Shown in pieces: positions 25,345 through 40,300 of a DNA stretch of 64,000 nucleotides. Each line of letters opens with the position of its first letter. Within the stretch, counting starts at the first letter, position 1. The notes under the pieces are model-generated. The model was not told where the DNA came from. It made no database searches and saw only the letters and a list, made by a program, of their open reading frames with translations. The translations under genes were made by a program, and so were the position numbers. This DNA comes from Auanema rhodensis. Its lineage: Eukaryota > Nematoda > Chromadorea > Rhabditida > Rhabditidae. Where the stretch lies: contig CAXKVF010000085.1 in the NCBI GenBank assembly GCA_964057225.1, positions 124,001 to 188,000 on the forward strand, in the 5' to 3' direction.

Positions 25345-28300
25345 TTTATGCTAATTAAATGTACACGTGATGTGCACTTGGTATGTAACTCGCTTCACGT
25401 GAAAGATAAAGAGATGCGGTTTTCAAAATTAGATTCCCCATGTCCATATTAGTCTAAAAACAAATTTTTATTGATATTGGTTCATGGTAACCATGACTTT
25501 GAAATTTACGTGAACTTTAATTTATGCTAATTAAATGTACACGTGATGTGCACTTGGTATGTAACTCGCTTCACGTGAAAGACAAAGAGATGCGGTTTTC
25601 AAAATTAGATTCCCCATGTCCATATTAGTCTAAAAACAAATTTTTATTGATATTGGTTCATGGTAACCATGACTTTGAAATTTACGTGAACTTTAATTTA
25701 TGCTAATTAAATGTACACGTGATGTGCACTTGGTATGTAACTCGCTTCACGTGAAAGATAAAGAGATGCGGTTTTCAAAATTAGATTCCCCATGTCCATA
25801 TTAGTCTAAAAACAAATTTTTATTGATATTGGTGCATGGTAACCATGACTTTGAAATTTACGTGAACTTTAATTTATGCTAATTAAATGTACACGTGATG
25901 TGCACTTGGTATGTAACTCGCTTCACGTGAAAGATAAAGAGATGCGGTTTCCAAAATTAGATTCCCCATGTCCATATTAGTCTAAAAACAAATTTTTATT
26001 GATATTGGTTCATGGTAACCATGACTTTGAAATTTACGTGAACTTTAATTTATGCTAATTAAATGTACACGTGATGTGCACTTGGTATGTAACTCGCTTC
26101 ACGTGAAAGATAAAGAGATGCGGTTTTCAAAATAAGATTCCCCATGTCCATATTAGTCTAAAAACAAATTTTTATTGATATTGGTGTATGGTAACCATGA
26201 CTTTGAATTTTACGTGAACTTTAATTTATGCTAATTAAATGTACACGTGATGTGCACTTGGTATGTAACTCGCTTCACGTGAAAGATAAAGAGATGCGGT
26301 TTTCAAAATTAGATTCCCCATGTCCATATTAGTCTAAAAACAAATTTTTATTGATATTGGTTCATGGTAACCATGACTTTGAAATTTACGTGAACTTTAA
26401 TTTATGCTAATTAAATGTACACGTGATGTGCACTTGGTATGTAACTCGCTTCACGTGAAAGATAAAGAGATGCGGTTTTCAAAATTAGATTCCCCATGTC
26501 CATATTAGTCTAAAAACAAATTTTTATTGATATTGCTTCATGGTAACCATGACTTTGAAATTTACGTGAACTTTAATTTATGCTAATTAAATGTACACGT
26601 GATGTGCACTTGGTATGTAACTCGCTTCACGTGAAAGATAAAGAGATGCGGTTTTCAAAATTAGATTCCCCATGTCCATATTAGTCTAAAAACAAATTTT
26701 TATTGATATTGGTTCATGGTAACCATGACTTTGAAATTTACGTGAACTTTAATTTATGCTAATTAAATGTACACTTGATGTGCACTTGGTATGTAACTCG
26801 CTTCACGTGAAAGATAAAGAGATGCGGTTTTCAAAATTAGATTCCCCACGTCCATATTAGTCTAAAAACAAATTTTTATTGATATTGGTTCATGGTAACC
26901 ATGACTTTGAAATTTACGTGAACTTTAATTTATGCTAATTAAATGTACACGTGATGTGCACTTGGTATGTAACTCGCTTCACGTGAAAGATAAAGAGATG
27001 CGGTTTTCAAAATTAGATTCCCCATGTCCATATTAGTCTAAAAACAAATTTTTATTGATATTGCTTCATGGTAACCATGACTTTGAAATTTACGTGAACT
27101 TTAATTTATGCTAATTAAATGTACACGTGATGTGCACTTGGTATGTAACTCGCTTCACGTGAAAGATGAAGAGATGCGGTTTTCAAAATTAGATTCCCCA
27201 TGTCCATATTAGTCTAAAAACAAATTTTTATTGATATTGGTTCATGGTAACCATGACTTTGAAATTTACGTGAACTTTAATTTATGCTAATTAAATGTAC
27301 ACGTGATGTGCACTTGGTATGTAACTCGCTTCACGTGAAAGATAAAGAGATGCGGTTTTCAAAATTAGATTCCCCATGTCCATATTAGTCTAAAAACAAA
27401 TTTTTATTGATATTGGTTCATGGTAACCATGACTTTGAAATTTACGTGAACTTTAATTTATGCTAATTAAATGTACACGTGATGTGCACTTGGTATGTAA
27501 CTCGCTTCACGTGAAAGATAAAGAGATGCGGTTTTTAAAATTAGATTCCCCATGTCCATATTAGTCTAAAAACAAATTTTTATTGATATTGGTGCATGGT
27601 AACCATGACTTTGAATTTTACGTGAACTTTAATTTATGCTAATTAAATGTACACGTGATGTGCACTTGGTATGTAACTCGCTTCACGTGAAAGATAAAGA
27701 GATGCGGTTTTCAAAATTAGATTCCCCATGTCCATATTAGTCTAAAAACAAATTTTTATTGATATTGGTTCATGGTAACCATGACTTTGAAATTTACGTG
27801 AAATTTAATTTATGCTAATTAAATGTACACGTGATGTGCACTTGGTATGTAACTCGCTTCACGTGAAAGATAAAGAGATGCGGTTTTCAAAATTAGATTC
27901 CCCATGTCCATATTAGTCTAAAAACAAATTTGTATTGATATTGGTTCATGGTAACCATGACGTTGAAATTTACGTGAACTTTAATTTATGCTAATTAAAT
28001 GTACACGTGATGTGCACTTGGTATGTAACTCGCTTCACGTGAAAGATAAAGAGATGCGGTTTTCAACATTAGATTCCCCATGTCCATATTAGTCTAAAAA
28101 CAAATTTTTATTGATATTGGTGCATGGTAACCATGACGTTGAAATTTACGTGAACTTTAATTTATGCTAATTAAATGTACACGTGATGTGCACTTGGTAT
28201 GTAACTCGCTTCACGTGAAAGATAAAGAGATGCGGTTTTCAACATTAGATTCCCCATGTCCATATTAGTCTAAAAACAAATTTTTATTGATATTGGTGCA

Positions 28301-30096
28301 TGGTAACCATGACTTTGAAATTTACGTGAACTTTAATTTATGCTAATTAAATGTACACGTGATGTGCACTTGGTATGTAACTCGCTTCACGTGAAAGATA
28401 AAGTGATGCGGTTTTCAAAATTAGATTCCCCATGTCCATATTAGTCTAAAAACAAATTTTTATTGATATTGGTTCATGGTAACCATGACTTTGAAATTTA
28501 CGTGAACTTTAATTTATGCTAATTAAATGTACACGTGATGTGCACTTGGTATGTAACTCGCTTCACGTGAAAGATAAAGAGATGCGGTTTTCAAAATTAG
28601 ATTCCCCATGTCCATATTAGTCTAAAAACAAATTTTTATTGATATTGGTTCATGGTAACCATGACTTTGAAATTTACGTGAACTTTAATTTATGCTAATT
28701 AAATGTACACGTGATGTGCACTTGGTATGTAACTCGCTTCACGTGGAAGATAAAGAGATGCGGTTTTCAAAATTAGATTCCCCATGTCCATATTAGTCTA
28801 AAAACAAATTTTTATTGATATTGGTTCATGGTAACCATGACTTTGAAATTTACGTGAACTTTAATTTATGCTAATTAAATGTACACGTGATGTGCACTTG
28901 GTATGTAACTCGCTTCACGTGAAAGATAAAGTGATGCGGTTTTCAAAATTAGATTCCCCATGTCCATATTAGTCTAAAAACAAATTTGTATTGATATTGG
29001 TTCATGGTAACCATGACGTTGAAATTTACGTGAACTTTAATTTATGCTAATTAAATGTACACGTGATGTGCACTTGGTATGTAACTCGCTTCACGTGAAA
29101 GATAAAGAGATGCGGTTTTCAACATTAGATTCCCCATGTCCATATTAGTCTAAAAACAAATTTTTATTGATATTGGTTCATGGTAACCATGACTTTGAAA
29201 TTTACGTGAACATTAATTTATGCTAATTAAATGTACACGTGATGTGCACTTGGTATGTAACTCGCTTCACGTGAAAGATAAAGAGAAGCGGTTTTCAAAA
29301 TTTGATTCCCCATGTCCATATTAGTCTAAAAACAAATTTTTATTGATATTGGTTCATGGTAACCATGACTTTGAAATTTACGTGAACTTTAATTTATGCT
29401 AATTAAATGTACACGTGATGTGCACTTGATATGTAACTCGCTTCACGTGAAAGATAAAGAGATGCGGTTTTCAACATTAGATTCCCCATGTCCATATTAG
29501 TCTAAAAACAAATTTTTATTGATATTGGTTCATGGTAACCATGACGTTGAAATTTACGTGAACTTTAATTTATGCTAATTAAATGTACACGTGATGTGCA
29601 CTTGGTATGTAACTCGCTTCACGTGAAAGATAAAGAGAAGCGGTTTTCAAAATTTGATTCCCCATGTCCATATTAGTCTAAAAACAAATTTTTATTGATA
29701 TTGGTGCATGGTAACCATGACTTTGAAATTTACGTGAACTTTAATTTATGCTAATTAAATGTACACGTGATGTGCACTTGGTATGTAACTCGCTTCACGT
29801 GAAAGATAAAGAGATGCGGTTTTCAACATTAGATTCCTCATGTCCATATTAGTCTAAAAACAAATTTTTATTGATATTGGTTCATGGTAACCATGACTTT
29901 GAAATTTACGTGAACTTTAATTTATGCTAATTAAATGTACACGTGATGTGCACTTGGTATGTAACTCGCTTCACGTGAAAGATAAAGAGAAGCGGTTTTC
30001 AAAATTTGATTCCCCATGTCCATATTAGTCTAAAAACAAATTTTTATTGATATTGGTTCATGGTAACCATGACTTTGAAATTTACGTGAACTTTAA
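25345..30096 (+). repeat. 32-unit duplication, copy 1 (27 conserved units)
   Basis: A set of rare marks recurs exactly 5,632 bp downstream. These include GACAAAG (25581 and 31213), AATAAG with GGTGTATGG and GAATTTT (26131 and 31763), GTACACTTGA (26769 and 32401), CCCCACG, GATGAAG, GTTTTTAAAA, GTGAAATTTAA, the first CACGTGGAAG (about 28741 and 34373), GAACATTAAT, and CTTGATATG with CAACATTAG. Matching breaks at 30097 against 35729. One difference inside: column 124 is T near 29516 here and G near 35148 in copy 2. Confidence 0.95.
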
Positions 30097-30976
30097 TTTA
30101 TGCTAATTAAATGTACACGTGATGTGCACTTGGTATGTAACTCGCTTCACGTGAAAGATAAAGAGATGCGGTTTTCAAAATTAGATTCCCCATGTCCATA
30201 TTAGTCTAAAAACAAATTTTTATTGATATTGGTTCATGGTAACCATGACTTTGAAATTTACGTGAACTTTAATTTATGCTAATTAAATGTACACGTGATG
30301 TGCACTTGGTATGTAACTCGCTTCACGTGAAAGATAAAGAGATGCGGTTTTCAAAATTAGATGCCACATGTCCATATTAGTCTAAAAACAAATGTTTATT
30401 GATATTGCTTCATGGTAACCATGACTTTGAAATTTACGTGAACTTTAATTTATGCTAATTAAATGTACACGTGATGTGCACTTGGTATGTAACTCGCTTC
30501 ACGTGAAAGATAAAGAGATGCGGTTTTCAAAATTAGATTCCCCATGTCCATATTAGTCTAAAAACAAATTTTTATTGATATTGGTTCATGGTAACCATGA
30601 CTTTGAAATTTACGTGAACTTTAATTTATGCTAATTAAATGTACACGTGATGTGCACTTGGTATGTAACTCGCTTCACGTGAAAGATAAAGAGATGCGGT
30701 TTTCAAAATTAGATTCCCCATGTCCATATTAGTCTAAAAACAAATTTTTATTGATATTGCTTCATGGTAACCATGACTTTGAAATTTACGTGAACTTTAA
30801 TTTATGCTAATTAAATGTACACGTGATGTGCACTTGGTATGTAACTCGCTTCACGTGAAAGATAAAGAGATGCGGTTTTCAAAATTAGATTCCCCATGTC
30901 CATATTAGTCTAAAAACAAATTTTTATTGATATTGGTTCATGGTAACCATGACTTTGAAATTTACGTGAACTTTAA
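30097..30976 (+). repeat. Five-unit junction between the 32-unit copies
   Basis: The units are GGTT, an A-type unit (GATGCCAC/ATGTTT, GCTT, at 30273), GGTT, GCTT and GGTT. In front of copy 1 an A-type unit also occurs but only one unit upstream of the duplicated segment, so three units were gained or lost between the two contexts. The A-B-C-GGTT order matches 5809-6512. Confidence 0.85.
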
Positions 30977-33900
30977 TTTATGCTAATTAAATGTACACGT
31001 GATGTGCACTTGGTATGTAACTCGCTTCACGTGAAAGATAAAGAGATGCGGTTTTCAAAATTAGATTCCCCATGTCCATATTAGTCTAAAAACAAATTTT
31101 TATTGATATTGGTTCATGGTAACCATGACTTTGAAATTTACGTGAACTTTAATTTATGCTAATTAAATGTACACGTGATGTGCACTTGGTATGTAACTCG
31201 CTTCACGTGAAAGACAAAGAGATGCGGTTTTCAAAATTAGATTCCCCATGTCCATATTAGTCTAAAAACAAATTTTTATTGATATTGGTTCATGGTAACC
31301 ATGACTTTGAAATTTACGTGAACTTTAATTTATGCTAATTAAATGTACACGTGATGTGCACTTGGTATGTAACTCGCTTCACGTGAAAGATAAAGAGATG
31401 CGGTTTTCAAAATTAGATTCCCCATGTCCATATTAGTCTAAAAACAAATTTTTATTGATATTGGTGCATGGTAACCATGACTTTGAAATTTACGTGAACT
31501 TTAATTTATGCTAATTAAATGTACACGTGATGTGCACTTGGTATGTAACTCGCTTCACGTGAAAGATAAAGAGATGCGGTTTCCAAAATTAGATTCCCCA
31601 TGTCCATATTAGTCTAAAAACAAATTTTTATTGATATTGGTTCATGGTAACCATGACTTTGAAATTTACGTGAACTTTAATTTATGCTAATTAAATGTAC
31701 ACGTGATGTGCACTTGGTATGTAACTCGCTTCACGTGAAAGATAAAGAGATGCGGTTTTCAAAATAAGATTCCCCATGTCCATATTAGTCTAAAAACAAA
31801 TTTTTATTGATATTGGTGTATGGTAACCATGACTTTGAATTTTACGTGAACTTTAATTTATGCTAATTAAATGTACACGTGATGTGCACTTGGTATGTAA
31901 CTCGCTTCACGTGAAAGATAAAGAGATGCGGTTTTCAAAATTAGATTCCCCATGTCCATATTAGTCTAAAAACAAATTTTTATTGATATTGGTTCATGGT
32001 AACCATGACTTTGAAATTTACGTGAACTTTAATTTATGCTAATTAAATGTACACGTGATGTGCACTTGGTATGTAACTCGCTTCACGTGAAAGATAAAGA
32101 GATGCGGTTTTCAAAATTAGATTCCCCATGTCCATATTAGTCTAAAAACAAATTTTTATTGATATTGCTTCATGGTAACCATGACTTTGAAATTTACGTG
32201 AACTTTAATTTATGCTAATTAAATGTACACGTGATGTGCACTTGGTATGTAACTCGCTTCACGTGAAAGATAAAGAGATGCGGTTTTCAAAATTAGATTC
32301 CCCATGTCCATATTAGTCTAAAAACAAATTTTTATTGATATTGGTTCATGGTAACCATGACTTTGAAATTTACGTGAACTTTAATTTATGCTAATTAAAT
32401 GTACACTTGATGTGCACTTGGTATGTAACTCGCTTCACGTGAAAGATAAAGAGATGCGGTTTTCAAAATTAGATTCCCCACGTCCATATTAGTCTAAAAA
32501 CAAATTTTTATTGATATTGGTTCATGGTAACCATGACTTTGAAATTTACGTGAACTTTAATTTATGCTAATTAAATGTACACGTGATGTGCACTTGGTAT
32601 GTAACTCGCTTCACGTGAAAGATAAAGAGATGCGGTTTTCAAAATTAGATTCCCCATGTCCATATTAGTCTAAAAACAAATTTTTATTGATATTGCTTCA
32701 TGGTAACCATGACTTTGAAATTTACGTGAACTTTAATTTATGCTAATTAAATGTACACGTGATGTGCACTTGGTATGTAACTCGCTTCACGTGAAAGATG
32801 AAGAGATGCGGTTTTCAAAATTAGATTCCCCATGTCCATATTAGTCTAAAAACAAATTTTTATTGATATTGGTTCATGGTAACCATGACTTTGAAATTTA
32901 CGTGAACTTTAATTTATGCTAATTAAATGTACACGTGATGTGCACTTGGTATGTAACTCGCTTCACGTGAAAGATAAAGAGATGCGGTTTTCAAAATTAG
33001 ATTCCCCATGTCCATATTAGTCTAAAAACAAATTTTTATTGATATTGGTTCATGGTAACCATGACTTTGAAATTTACGTGAACTTTAATTTATGCTAATT
33101 AAATGTACACGTGATGTGCACTTGGTATGTAACTCGCTTCACGTGAAAGATAAAGAGATGCGGTTTTTAAAATTAGATTCCCCATGTCCATATTAGTCTA
33201 AAAACAAATTTTTATTGATATTGGTGCATGGTAACCATGACTTTGAATTTTACGTGAACTTTAATTTATGCTAATTAAATGTACACGTGATGTGCACTTG
33301 GTATGTAACTCGCTTCACGTGAAAGATAAAGAGATGCGGTTTTCAAAATTAGATTCCCCATGTCCATATTAGTCTAAAAACAAATTTTTATTGATATTGG
33401 TTCATGGTAACCATGACTTTGAAATTTACGTGAAATTTAATTTATGCTAATTAAATGTACACGTGATGTGCACTTGGTATGTAACTCGCTTCACGTGAAA
33501 GATAAAGAGATGCGGTTTTCAAAATTAGATTCCCCATGTCCATATTAGTCTAAAAACAAATTTGTATTGATATTGGTTCATGGTAACCATGACGTTGAAA
33601 TTTACGTGAACTTTAATTTATGCTAATTAAATGTACACGTGATGTGCACTTGGTATGTAACTCGCTTCACGTGAAAGATAAAGAGATGCGGTTTTCAACA
33701 TTAGATTCCCCATGTCCATATTAGTCTAAAAACAAATTTTTATTGATATTGGTGCATGGTAACCATGACGTTGAAATTTACGTGAACTTTAATTTATGCT
33801 AATTAAATGTACACGTGATGTGCACTTGGTATGTAACTCGCTTCACGTGAAAGATAAAGAGATGCGGTTTTCAACATTAGATTCCCCATGTCCATATTAG

Positions 33901-35728
33901 TCTAAAAACAAATTTTTATTGATATTGGTGCATGGTAACCATGACTTTGAAATTTACGTGAACTTTAATTTATGCTAATTAAATGTACACGTGATGTGCA
34001 CTTGGTATGTAACTCGCTTCACGTGAAAGATAAAGTGATGCGGTTTTCAAAATTAGATTCCCCATGTCCATATTAGTCTAAAAACAAATTTTTATTGATA
34101 TTGGTTCATGGTAACCATGACTTTGAAATTTACGTGAACTTTAATTTATGCTAATTAAATGTACACGTGATGTGCACTTGGTATGTAACTCGCTTCACGT
34201 GAAAGATAAAGAGATGCGGTTTTCAAAATTAGATTCCCCATGTCCATATTAGTCTAAAAACAAATTTTTATTGATATTGGTTCATGGTAACCATGACTTT
34301 GAAATTTACGTGAACTTTAATTTATGCTAATTAAATGTACACGTGATGTGCACTTGGTATGTAACTCGCTTCACGTGGAAGATAAAGAGATGCGGTTTTC
34401 AAAATTAGATTCCCCATGTCCATATTAGTCTAAAAACAAATTTTTATTGATATTGGTTCATGGTAACCATGACTTTGAAATTTACGTGAACTTTAATTTA
34501 TGCTAATTAAATGTACACGTGATGTGCACTTGGTATGTAACTCGCTTCACGTGAAAGATAAAGTGATGCGGTTTTCAAAATTAGATTCCCCATGTCCATA
34601 TTAGTCTAAAAACAAATTTGTATTGATATTGGTTCATGGTAACCATGACGTTGAAATTTACGTGAACTTTAATTTATGCTAATTAAATGTACACGTGATG
34701 TGCACTTGGTATGTAACTCGCTTCACGTGAAAGATAAAGAGATGCGGTTTTCAACATTAGATTCCCCATGTCCATATTAGTCTAAAAACAAATTTTTATT
34801 GATATTGGTTCATGGTAACCATGACTTTGAAATTTACGTGAACATTAATTTATGCTAATTAAATGTACACGTGATGTGCACTTGGTATGTAACTCGCTTC
34901 ACGTGAAAGATAAAGAGAAGCGGTTTTCAAAATTTGATTCCCCATGTCCATATTAGTCTAAAAACAAATTTTTATTGATATTGGTTCATGGTAACCATGA
35001 CTTTGAAATTTACGTGAACTTTAATTTATGCTAATTAAATGTACACGTGATGTGCACTTGATATGTAACTCGCTTCACGTGAAAGATAAAGAGATGCGGT
35101 TTTCAACATTAGATTCCCCATGTCCATATTAGTCTAAAAACAAATTTGTATTGATATTGGTTCATGGTAACCATGACGTTGAAATTTACGTGAACTTTAA
35201 TTTATGCTAATTAAATGTACACGTGATGTGCACTTGGTATGTAACTCGCTTCACGTGAAAGATAAAGAGAAGCGGTTTTCAAAATTTGATTCCCCATGTC
35301 CATATTAGTCTAAAAACAAATTTTTATTGATATTGGTGCATGGTAACCATGACTTTGAAATTTACGTGAACTTTAATTTATGCTAATTAAATGTACACGT
35401 GATGTGCACTTGGTATGTAACTCGCTTCACGTGAAAGATAAAGAGATGCGGTTTTCAACATTAGATTCCTCATGTCCATATTAGTCTAAAAACAAATTTT
35501 TATTGATATTGGTTCATGGTAACCATGACTTTGAAATTTACGTGAACTTTAATTTATGCTAATTAAATGTACACGTGATGTGCACTTGGTATGTAACTCG
35601 CTTCACGTGAAAGATAAAGAGAAGCGGTTTTCAAAATTTGATTCCCCATGTCCATATTAGTCTAAAAACAAATTTTTATTGATATTGGTTCATGGTAACC
35701 ATGACTTTGAAATTTACGTGAACTTTAA
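30977..35728 (+). repeat. 32-unit duplication, copy 2 (27 conserved units)
   Basis: This is the second copy of 25345-30096 at 5,632 bp spacing with all rare marks in the same order. It contains the last GCTT (136C) units of the window (about 32,170 and 32,695). The right part carries the 83C, 87T, 71A, 68T and 154G variants that dominate the next 10 kb, so this copy borders the change of variant alphabet. Confidence 0.95.
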
Positions 35729-37312
35729 TTTATGCTAATTAAATGTACACGTGATGTGCACTTGGTATGTAACTCGCTTCACGTGAAAGATAAAGAGATG
35801 CGGTTTTCAACATTAGATTCCCCATGTCCATATTAGTCTAAAAACAAATTTTTATTGATATTGGTTCATGGTAACCATGACTTTGAAATTTACGTGAACT
35901 TTAATTTATGCTAATTAAATGTACACGTGATGTGCACTTGGTATGTAACTCGCTTCACGTGAAAGATAAAGAGAAGCGGTTTTCAAAATTTGATTCCCCA
36001 TGTCCATATTAGTCTAAAAACAAATTTTTATTGATATTGGTTCATGGTAACCATGACTTTGAAATTTACGTGAACTTTAATTTATGCTAATTAAATGTAC
36101 ACGTGATGTGCACTTGATATGTAACTCGCTTCACGTGAAAGATAAAGAGATGCGGTTTTCAACATTAGATTCCCCATGTCCATATTAGTCTAAAAACAAA
36201 TTTGTATTGATATTGGTTCATGGTAACCATGACGTTGAAATTTACGTGAAATTTAATTTATGCTAATTAAATGTACACGTGATGTGCACTTGGTATGTAA
36301 CTCGCTTCACGTGAAAGATAAAGAGATGCGGTTTTCAACATTAGATTCCCCATGTCCATATTAGTCTAAAAACAAATTTTTATTGATATTGGTGCATGGT
36401 AACCATGACTTTGAAATTTACGTGAACTTTAATTTATGCTAATTAAATGTACACGTGATGTGCACTTGGTATGTAACTCGCTTCACGTGAAAGATAAAGA
36501 GATGCGGTTTTCAACATTAGATTCCCCATGTCCATATTAGTCTAAAAACAAATTTTTATTGATATTGGTTCATGGTAACCATGACTTTGAAATTTACGTG
36601 AACTTTAATTTATGCTAATTAAATGTACACGTGATGTGCACTTGGTATGTAACTCGCTTCACGTGAAAGATAAAGAGAAGCGGTTTTCAAAATTTGATTC
36701 CCCATGTCCATATTAGTCTAAAAACAAATTTTTATTGATATTGGTTCATGGTAACCATGACTTTGAAATTTACGTGAACTTTAATTTATGCTAATTAAAT
36801 GTACACGTGATGTGCACTTGGTATGTAACTCGCTTCACGTGAAAGATAAAGAGATGCGGTTTTCAACATTAGATTCCCCATGTCCATATTAGTCTAAAAA
36901 CAAATTTTTATTGATATTGGTTCATGGTAACCATGACGTTGAAATTTACGTGAACTTTAATTTATGCTAATTAAATGTACACGTGATGTGCACTTGGTAT
37001 GTAACTCGCTTCACGTGAAAGATAAAGAGAAGCGGTTTTCAAAATTTGATTCCCCATGTCCATATTAGTCTAAAAACAAATTTTTATTGATATTGGTTCA
37101 TGGTAACCATGACGTTGAAATTTACGTGAACTTTAATTTATGCTAATTAAATGTACACGTGATGTGCACTTGGTATGTAACTCGCTTCACGTGAAAGATA
37201 AAGAGAAGCGGTTTTCAAAATTTGATTCCCCATGTCCATATTAGTCTAAAAACAAATTTTTATTGATATTGGTTCATGGTAACCATGACTTTGAAATTTA
37301 CGTGAACTTTAA
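34849..37312 (+). repeat. 2-unit alternation (352 bp): 71A+87T units and 83C units
   Basis: Units with GAGAAGCGG and AATTTGATT (34849, 35201, 35553, 35905, 36609, 36961, 37137) alternate with CAACATTAG units (35025, 35377, 35729, 36081, 36433, 36785). The strict alternation is broken at 36257 (an extra 83C unit) and 37137 (an extra 71A+87T unit). The first five units overlap copy 2 of the 32-unit duplication and have counterparts at 29217-30096. Confidence 0.88.
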
Positions 37313-40300
37313 TTTATGCTAATTAAATGTACACGTGATGTGCACTTGGTATGTAACTCGCTTCACGTGAAAGATAAAGTGATGCGGTTTTCAAAATTAG
37401 ATTCCCCATGTCCATATTAGTCTAAAAACAAATTTGTATTGATATTGGTTCATGGTAACCATGACGTTGAAATTTACGTGAACTTTAATTTATGCTAATT
37501 AAATGTACACGTGATGTGCACTTGGTATGTAACTCGCTTCACGTGAAAGATAAAGAGATGCGGTTTTCAACATTAGATTCCCCATGTCCATATTAGTCTA
37601 AAAACAAATTTTTATTGATATTGGTGCATGGTAACCATGACGTTGAAATTTACGTGAACTTTAATTTATGCTAATTAAATGTACACGTGATGTGCACTTG
37701 GTATGTAACTCGCTTCACGTGAAAGATAAAGAGATGCGGTTTTCAACATTAGATTCCCCATGTCCATATTAGTCTAAAAACAAATTTTTATTGATATTGG
37801 TGCATGGTAACCATGACTTTGAAATTTACGTGAACTTTAATTTATGCTAATTAAATGTACACGTGATGTGCACTTGGTATGTAACTCGCTTCACGTGAAA
37901 GATAAAGTGATGCGGTTTTCAAAATTAGTTCCCCATGTCCATATTAGTCTAAAAACAAATTTTTATTGATATTGGTTCATGGTAACCATGACTTTGAAAT
38001 TTACGTGAACTTTAATTTATGCTAATTAAATGTACACGTGATGTGCACTTGGTATGTAACTCGCTTCACGTGAAAGATAAAGAGATGCGGTTTTCAAAAT
38101 TAGATTCCCCATGTCCATATTAGTCTAAAAACAAATTTTTATTGATATTGGTTCATGGTAACCATGACTTTGAAATTTACGTGAACTTTAATTTATGCTA
38201 ATTAAATGTACACGTGATGTGCACTTGGTATGTAACTCGCTTCACGTGGAAGATAAAGAGATGCGGTTTTCAAAATTAGATTCCCCATGTCCATATTAGT
38301 CTAAAAACAAATTTTTATTGATATTGGTTCATGGTAACCATGACTTTGAAATTTACGTGAACTTTAATTTATGCTAATTAAATGTACACGTGATGTGCAC
38401 TTGGTATGTAACTCGCTTCACGTGGAAGATAAAGAGATGCGGTTTTCAAAATTAGATTCCCCATGTCCATATTAGTCTAAAAACAAATTTTTATTGATAT
38501 TGGTTCATGGTAACCATGACTTTGAAATTTACGTGAACTTTAATTTATGCTAATTAAATGTACACGTGATGTGCACTTGGTATGTAACTCGCTTCACGTG
38601 AAAGATAAAGAGATGCGGTTTTCAACATTAGATTCCCCATGTCCATATTAGTCTAAAAACAAATTTTTATTGATATTGGTGCATGGTAACCATGACGTTG
38701 AAATTTACGTGAACTTTAATTTATGCTAATTAAATGTACACGTGATGTGCACTTGGTATGTAACTCGCTTCACGTGAAAGATAAAGAGAAGCGGTTTTCA
38801 AAATTTGATTCCCCATGTCCATATTAGTCTAAAAACAAATTTTTATTGATATTGGTTCATGGTAACCATGACTTTGAAATTTACGTGAACTTTAATTTAT
38901 GCTAATTAAATGTACACGTGATGTGCACTTGATATGTAACTCGCTTCACGTGAAAGATAAAGAGATGCGGTTTTCAACATTAGATTCCCCATGTCCATAT
39001 TAGTCTAAAAACAAATTTGTATTGATATTGGTTCATGGTAACCATGACGTTGAAATTTACGTGAACTTTAATTTATGCTAATTAAATGTACACGTGATGT
39101 GCACTTGGTATGTAACTCGCTTCACGTGAAAGATAAAGAGAAGCGGTTTTCAAAATTTGATTCCCCATGTCCATATTAGTCTAAAAACAAATTTTTATTG
39201 ATATTGGTTCATGGTAACCATGACTTTGAAATTTACGTGAACTTTAATTTATGCTAATTAAATGTACACGTGATGTGCACTTGGTATGTAACTCGCTTCA
39301 CGTGAAAGATAAAGTGATGCGGTTTTCAAAATTAGATTCCCCATGTCCATATTAGTCTAAAATCAAATTTGTATTGATATTGGTTCATGGTAACCATGAC
39401 GTTGAAATTTACGTGAACTTTAATTTATGCTAATTAAATGTACACGTGATGTGCACTTGGTATGTAACTCGCTTCACGTGAAAGATAAAGAGATGCGGTT
39501 TTCAACATTAGATTCCCCATGTCCATATTAGTCTAAAAACAAATTTTTATTGATATTGGTGCATGGTAACCATGACGTTGAAATTTACGTGAACTTTAAT
39601 TTATGCTAATTAAATGTACACGTGTTGTGCACTTGGTATGTAACTCGCTTCACGTGAAAGATAAAGAGATGCGGTTTTCAACATTAGATTCCCCATGTCC
39701 ATATTAGTCTAAAAACAAATTTTTATTGATATTGGTGCATGGTAACCATGACTTTGAAATTTACGTGAACTTTAATTTATGCTAATTAAATGTACACGTG
39801 ATGTGCACTTGGTATGTAACTCGCTTCACGTGAAAGATAAAGTGATGCGGTTTTCAAAATTAGTTCCCCATGTCCATATTAGTCTAAAAACAAATTTTTA
39901 TTGATATTGGTTCATGGTAACCATGACTTTGAAATTTACGTGAACTTTAATTTATGCTAATTAAATGTACACGTGATGTGCACTTGGTATGTAACTCGCT
40001 TCACGTGAAAGATAAAGAGATGCGGTTTTCAAAATTAGATTCCCCATGTCCATATTAGTCTAAAAACAAATTTTTATTGATATTGGTTCATGGTAACCAT
40101 GACTTTGAAATTTACGTGAACTTTAATTTATGCTAATTAAATGTACACGTGATGTGCACTTGGTATGTAACTCGCTTCACGTGGAAGATAAAGAGATGCG
40201 GTTTTCAAAATTAGATTCCCCATGTCCATATTAGTCTAAAAACAAATTTTTATTGATATTGGTTCATGGTAACCATGACTTTGAAATTTACGTGAACTTT

